Made by a program: the position numbers and the translations under genes
DNA from: Zhengitettix transpicula
Taxonomy: Eukaryota; Arthropoda; Insecta; Orthoptera; Tetrigidae
Direction of reading: 5' to 3'
Assembly: GCA_037074705.1 (NCBI GenBank)
Contig: CM073591.1
Location: 64,033,397 to 64,097,396, forward strand
Length of the DNA: 64,000 bases
Notes under the pieces: generated by a model
Seen by the model: only the letters and a program-made list of their open reading frames with translations
Told to the model about the DNA's origin: nothing
The model's database searches: none
Shown: piece by piece, positions 58,901-64,000 of the stretch
Layout of the letters: each line of letters opens with the position of its first letter
Position numbering within the stretch: position 1 is the first letter of the stretch

Positions 58901-59951
58901 AACCAATTTAACAGAATTCTAAATCCCTTCTCCACAATAAAAATACAAAGAGATTGACATTCATTCACACATTAACACTTCAAAACAAAATATTGTCATT
59001 TAGATACATTTCAGACATCAAATCATTCTTGCTTCTAAATATTTTGTTTTCTCTTTATACCATAAATTCAATAATAATTAATGTGCAGTATTGCGCGATT
59101 TTTGGAATGAATCAATTTAAGCTAACAATTAAAATTAAGAGAACTTTCTTTATAACGTAACACCGTGAACGTACTTCATTGTATACTAACTCTTAAAAGC
59201 TGGCAATCCCACTTGTATCAGTACAGGTATTGACAAATAAAAAATTATACGCAAGAAGAGGAAACTACTACATTTTACTCCTTATTTATCACTTCAGCTA
59301 ATATTTCTAGAGCTTATAACCTCCCTAAAAGTCGCAAGCTTGGCATATCTATTAGTATTTTTATTGTGTCTACAGGCAGACTGTTACTTAATATTTTTTA
59401 CTACTCCCATAACATGTTTTCTAAATGTCTCAACAAAGAAAACCACCAATCTGAGAAACACTCTTACCAATTTATTGATTTAATTAAACATCTAACCGTC
59501 TCTCATGACAATCTCTCTTGGGTTGTTTCTTTATTCAACTCTATATCAATGACTTAGTTATTAACAGTTTCAAATGATCCATCTTCAGCCCATTTACTAA
59601 AGTTCCGCTTAACGAAATTTTATGCATTTTAAATATAATGCTCTATTTTGCTTATATTATCATGAAGTCAAAGGTTCTCAAATTGGAAGCCCTCCTAACA
59701 CTTTCTTTGCTGTTATCATGAGAAATTTAGAGACTTCTTGTCTTTCTTTAGTTTCAGTCCAACCTCTATTCTATGTTACATGAGCATATGAAATTTTTGT
59801 AGAGTCTAGTCCTTCAAATTAACCTTAGTCAGTACTTTCAATACTTCATTCGAATTTATTCACCAGTCTTGTCGACAGAGGTATACTTTCTGATTCCAAG
59901 TTACATGAACACTAAATAAATATTGTCCGTAATTTTTTAATTTCTATGAAA
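55921..59951. other. No supported gene
   Basis: The longest featureless stretch. A GC-richer patch at 56150-56460 has no recognised promoter or coding signal. Short frames near 58067, 58954 and 59366 match nothing known. Confidence 0.5.
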
Positions 59952-60150
59952 CAATGGCGGCTTGTGAGTTTTTGCTACATCATAACAAGCAACCATTTTT
60001 ATGAGGATAATTATGTAAAATAATAATACTACGACAGCCGTAGTGTTACCAATATTCTGGCGCGACCATTAATATACTACACTTCTAATTCCGTTAACAT
60101 AGTTTCCAAAAAGTGTCTAATTTTTAAAAGAGGAGTAATTTAGAACCATA
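59952..60150 (+). mobile_element. hAT-type MITE, truncated copy
   Basis: CAATGGCGGCTTGTGAGTTT, CATTTTTATGAGGATAATTA and TGTAAAATAATAATACTACG, then GTGTTACCAATA, align with 61173-61380. The right end is missing or diverged. A SINE-like copy lies just downstream. Confidence 0.6.
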
Positions 60151-60168
60151 TTGACACGATTTATACAC

Positions 60169-60779
60169 TAAAGTTTATTTTTATTTTTAGGGTAACAGGC
60201 TACATGAGGGTAATCCACATGGTGGCAACTCCCCTTTAATAGAATAGGAAGGGATTTGAATGGGGGAATGCGGAAGGGTAGAGGAAGGTAGGCAAGGGTT
60301 AAATAGGGGCCCCGGGCTATGGTTTAAGGATTCTACCCGGCAATTCGCCTAAAAGTGATGCAGGGAAAACCCTAGAAAAACCTGCATCAGGTAGGTCGTG
60401 CATTGGGTACTTGTGCCACGTCCTTCCGATGGTGGGAGAGGGATTTGCTGTGGGGTCCCAGCTTTCCCCTCGCCGCGCCTTGACCGCTTTAGGAGGCAGC
60501 TGGCCGACTATTCCAATAGGAATAGCGGACAACCCTTACCGTATGCCCAAGGTTCAGGTCTGCGACCCCGGAACATACACCTCTCAAAACTGGCCGAGGT
60601 GCATCGGCATGTGGGAACCTTAGTTAAAAAAAAACAGAGAGATGTGAAGGCATCCCCAAAGGTAGCCTCCGTCAGACCTCGCTGGGAAAGTTCTCCTGCG
60701 AGAGAATCCTTTCGCAGGCTTCCTTCTTGAACACGAAAGTATTTAACTTTGTACATATTTTAAATAAAGTTTATTTTTA
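60169..60779 (-). mobile_element. SINE-like retroposon, full copy with 15-bp TSD
   Basis: TAAAGTTTATTTTTA occurs at 60169-60183 and exactly again at 60765-60779; the element is 60184-60764 (581 bp). Left end is a T-run then AGGGTAACAGGCTACATGAG. The 5' hairpin appears at right as CCTGCGAGAGAATCCTTTCG. Compared with the 23.3 kb copy it is somewhat longer at the 5' end. Confidence 0.85.
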
Positions 60780-60939
60780 ACAAAGGAGAACGAGAGAAAT
60801 TGGGTTTATGAGAAATAACAGTAGGGTAACGAATTATTTATCAATTAAATGGATATACCAATAAACTTTACACCGTGAACAAAAACTACAAGGAAACACT
60901 GAAGGAAATACAGCAAACATTGTGTAGTTTTTAAAATAT

Positions 60940-61172
60940 CAGGCTCTGATTGTAATTCCTATTACGTAGGGCAAACTAAAAGGTCTTTAAACCCGTATTA
61001 AAAACCATATGTCCAATATTGAACCTCATTGATAAACATTTGGCAATATGTTAAATATAAGATGTTGACACCAGGTTTGCTTCTGTTATGTAATGATATC
61101 CAAAATGTTTTATATTATATCTAACGTCACTGTAATTAATGCACAAGCCGATACTATGAAACTAAAAATAGC
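60940..61172 (+). pseudogene. Penelope-like family 1 fragment (GIY-YIG start)
   Basis: The frame reads KISGSDCNSYYVGQTKRSLN at about 60945-61005, the family 1 GIY-YIG start, then a stop. The following untranslated part (TTGACACCAGGTTTG and CTAACGTCACTGTAATTAAT, then GATACTATGAAAC) matches the 12.4-12.55 kb copy in reverse. The match stops where the MITE at 61173 begins. Confidence 0.7.
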
Positions 61173-61428
61173 CAGTGGCGACCTGTAAGTTTTTTAATTT
61201 AAGTGCCACATCACCCCAAGTAATCATTTTTACGATGATAACTATGTAAAATAATAAAACTACGTCAGTGATAGTGTTACCAATACTATGACCCCGCACT
61301 TTATATGCTTCATTTCTTATTACGTTTACGTAATTTTAAATAGTGTCGAATATTTTAACCTCGGAATAATTTTCATCGTGAAATATTTTAATATTTTAAA
61401 TAAAGTAAATTTTCGGAACTCGCCACTG
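61173..61428 (+). mobile_element. hAT-type MITE, 256 bp
   Basis: Terminal inverted repeat CAGTGGCGA (61173-61181) and TCGCCACTG (61420-61428). CAGTGGCG termini are typical of hAT elements. Non-coding, with a second copy at 59952. The expected 8-bp TSD is not clear. Confidence 0.6.
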
Positions 61429-62639
61429 AGCATATCACTTGTCAGGGTAGTCCGGAAAAATTCACACTATGAACCCTTTTATTTGTTTTCTTTAAAATAA
61501 CCTTAGATTGTTATTTTTCTATTTTACCAAGAATGAACCAATATTATTTTTGTTTCGAAAACTAAACTATTACAAACTAAGATTTATTATTAGTGAATAG
61601 TTCAAATTTATTTTAATTTAATTGGTTATGTCGGCTAATGCAGTCGCCTCTCTGTGTCATAGCACGGGATGCTGTTAACGTCGCAGCACACAAAGCAAGC
61701 AGTTTGATGAGTTTTACGAGTGGCGCAGGAGGGTGAAAAGGTAAACTGCGCATGCGCAGATCCTGTGCTGTAGCTGGGATAGTACTGGCTGTCCAGCTGG
61801 CTGCTTTAGGAGCGATGCTTCGCAAGGCGAGTGTTTAAAGTCTTCGACATCGAAGAATGTTAAAACATAATTATTATGAAGGTTCTTAAAATTAAGAAAT
61901 ATTGTTTGATACAAATCATACACCACCAGGCAGTTCGACGCTGGTCACCAACCAGTTTACAATGTCCCAAATATTTTATAAAACTCCTACTCCTTGTACG
62001 ACTCCGGTCAATCTTGCCGTCTTTAATAACGATAGCCAGTCTAATAAGTCTGTTCATTAAACTCGAAACTTGGCCTCTTAGGCCTACGTCGCTCTCTCCG
62101 CAGGGCACGACAACGTGGCTCGCCGCGACTTTACATGTCGACCTCCACCAGCGGTCGTAATCTCTTCACTGTTAAAAATAACATGTTACTAGAATGTAAC
62201 CGTTACGGATGTAACGTGTTACTGAAGTTAATACGTGATTTGAATCACTTTTAACATTCTTCGACTCGCGATCGTTGTGGAACAGTGAAGGGAAAACAGA
62301 CTGGTGAGGTTATGGAGCGCTGCCCGCCCCTGGCGGCCAGTGATGAAGTAAATCATGCTTCTACTCGGGTAAAGCTGCGGAGAACGTGATTAGGACTGTG
62401 ATGTCGTGATTTTAAGATAGCGTTTAACACTACAGGTCGAGTCGGACTCTGAATCCAGGGAAAGCACACCTTAGACAAGTAAATCTACTGAATTAGGTCT
62501 ATTTCAGAAAGTCTGAAATCCAGGCAACTGACTGAGGAAATGTGCGAGTTTTCGCAAAATATGCAAGCTAGGGTTAAAGTGACAGGTGTTTTTCTTTCAT
62601 TCTGCAAGGGACTTTTTATCCTCCTCTGATATTTTATAT
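61429..62639. other. No supported gene; NRF-1-type palindrome
   Basis: A GC-richer patch at 61640-61830 contains the perfect palindrome TGCGCATGCGCA at 61747-61758 (NRF-1/erect-wing type). Overlapping frames on both strands nearby match nothing known. Confidence 0.4.
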
Positions 62640-62725
62640 AATGCATTGTATGGTAGTCCTTTAGCACTTTTTTTGTCTGTTAACTGGCTATCTAATTAAT
62701 TATTTTTATTCCTAATATTTTCATT
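62640..62725 (+). repeat. Possible degraded PLE tail
   Basis: TTTTTTTGTCTGTTAACTGG then CTATCTAATTAATTATTTTT resembles the family 1 tail weakly. Confidence 0.3.
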
Positions 62726-63035
62726 TTCATTATTTCTCGTGAGGTTCGAAATACGATTTTATATTGTGATGGTTAAACAAAGTTCAAACTTTAAATAACA
62801 AAATTAGCAGATTTTTATAATCGTAAAATCATACATCAATCAGGGACGAAAAGTGTTTATAATTTGAATATTTAAAAAAAATTCTAACTAAAAGGATGCT
62901 ACTTTTATTATTTAATTTAAATAGAAATCAGATAGTTATAATCGTTAAAGTTCAAACTTTGACCCTTTTAATAATAGAAATTTAGAACTACCGCGACTAT
63001 AATAGAACTGGCGTAGTTAAGAACCTTACATCAAC
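62726..63035. other. No supported gene
   Basis: AT-rich. Nothing recognised. Confidence 0.35.
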
Positions 63036-63100
63036 AGTTACTGAAATACCTGGTTACTGAAATCACCAGTTATTGAAATTACCGGTTACGGGAACACGTT
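63036..63100 (+). repeat. Short tandem repeat of ~17 bp
   Basis: Units AGTTACTGAAATACCTG, GTTACTGAAATCACCA, GTTATTGAAATTACCG and GTTACGGGAACACG follow one another. Related GTTAC motifs also occur at about 62184-62225. Confidence 0.55.
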
Positions 63101-64000
63101 ATTTCCTGATCACTGCTACCGAGTAACACGTTACTAAGAAATCACTGTCTAAAGTACCCCTACTGACCACTTTAATACATCAAATTCACACCCTCTTCAC
63201 TGCATTAACGCCAGCTAGTGGAAAAAATTAGATATAATTCTGGTTCTTATACGATTTTTGGACGGTCACATTTGACGTTTGACTCGCTGACCATCAGAAT
63301 AAATACAAAAAATGCAAAAAAAAACTTGGGAATATTGTGACATAAAATTCTTAGATGCTATTTAATTACACTACATTTCATATAATTAATGTAAGTAATG
63401 CTCAATAAATATTTAATGAATTATATTTATGTTTTTTCTATTATAATTTAAAAAAAATTAAATTAATAATAAATTTATGACTAAACAGGTTGATTTTTCA
63501 TATATTTATGGACGTCAGATAAATATAACTGTTAAAAGATTTGTATCTTAATTGATCATTTCTAATTCTAGCAATTGGAACAGTTTCCATATTATACATA
63601 TAGATAGAAATTATAAATTCAAATAAATTTCAGAAATGTTATACATTAAACTTGTATTGCATTCACTTAATGTTAGAACCAAAACTGATGATAACGTTAC
63701 TCTTCGGAAAACTTTATACCTGCTCTCTCCGCGGTCAGGATTGAAGAAGGGACTGTTGTCCGCTCATGGCACAGCCGCTCATAATACGGTCCCTTAATTA
63801 TATATCGCATAGTGTTATAAATGACAGAAGTTGAAAGAAAGAAACTTCGGGTTTCGAATTTGAACCGAGTCTTATTACAGGGCATTAATTGGAATAGATC
63901 TGAAATCAGAGGTAATGTGATACAACACGACCAGTCTGTCAGAGCTAGGACACTGAACATGTAGCAGCAATGACATATAACTGGAGGTCCTGCCTCCTCT
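63101..64000. other. No supported gene
   Basis: AT-rich. A minus frame of 87 codons (63697-63960) matches nothing known. The last 20 bases resemble 52635-52654. Confidence 0.4.

Overview
The window looks like AT-rich, repeat-laden nuclear DNA from an arthropod, most likely an insect with a large genome. There are no operons, no bacterial-type coding density and no long intact reading frame. What can be recognised is fossil transposable elements typical of arthropods: Jockey and CR1/I-like LINEs, Penelope-like elements (PLEs), Gypsy-type LTRs with ATAT target duplications, mariner, hAT, a Merlin/ISXO2-like exon and tRNA-derived SINE heads. Invertebrate-type splice signals and a Kruppel-like factor (KLF) pseudogene support a metazoan source. 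The species cannot be named from this window.

Layout. 0-10 kb: CR1-like reverse transcriptase fragment, tRNA-SINE head, a complete long SINE-like retroposon with target-site duplications (TSDs), a hairpin of PLE tails, a frameshifted hAT transposase of the GTF2IRD2/ZBED type and a small inverted-repeat element. 10-20 kb: PLE palindrome, Jockey LINE remnant, PLE GIY-YIG endonuclease fragment, Merlin-like exon, an orphan exon-like frame, three LTR-like elements in a row separated by AT/GT microsatellite, a mariner remnant and a second SINE-like copy. 20-36 kb: an LTR split by a nested SINE-like copy, a third full SINE-like copy, a 2-kb element built of about 285-bp tandem units, a solo LTR, a 346-bp near-perfect palindrome carrying mirror-image CCAAT and TATA boxes, more PLE pieces, a recently duplicated LTR segment and an I-like LINE RNase H fragment. 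36-50 kb: mostly featureless AT-rich DNA with two oppositely oriented LINE remnants near 44-46 kb. 50-64 kb: a G-rich stretch, a second PLE lineage, the KLF pseudogene, a second copy of the tandem-unit element, a further SINE-like copy with TSDs and two copies of a hAT-type MITE.

No coding region can be called functional. Every recognised protein is interrupted by stops, frameshifts or deletions, so the parts do not work together as a pathway; they record layers of insertion. The relations that can be read are nesting (SINE in LTR at 22.4-24.0 kb; MITE beside a PLE at 61 kb), repeated head-to-head pairing of PLE tails, and a possible trans relation between hAT transposase and hAT-type MITEs. 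The items most worth following up are the palindromic divergent promoter at 29.9-30.2 kb and the 520-580 bp poly-A-tailed retroposon family with no recognisable RNA head.
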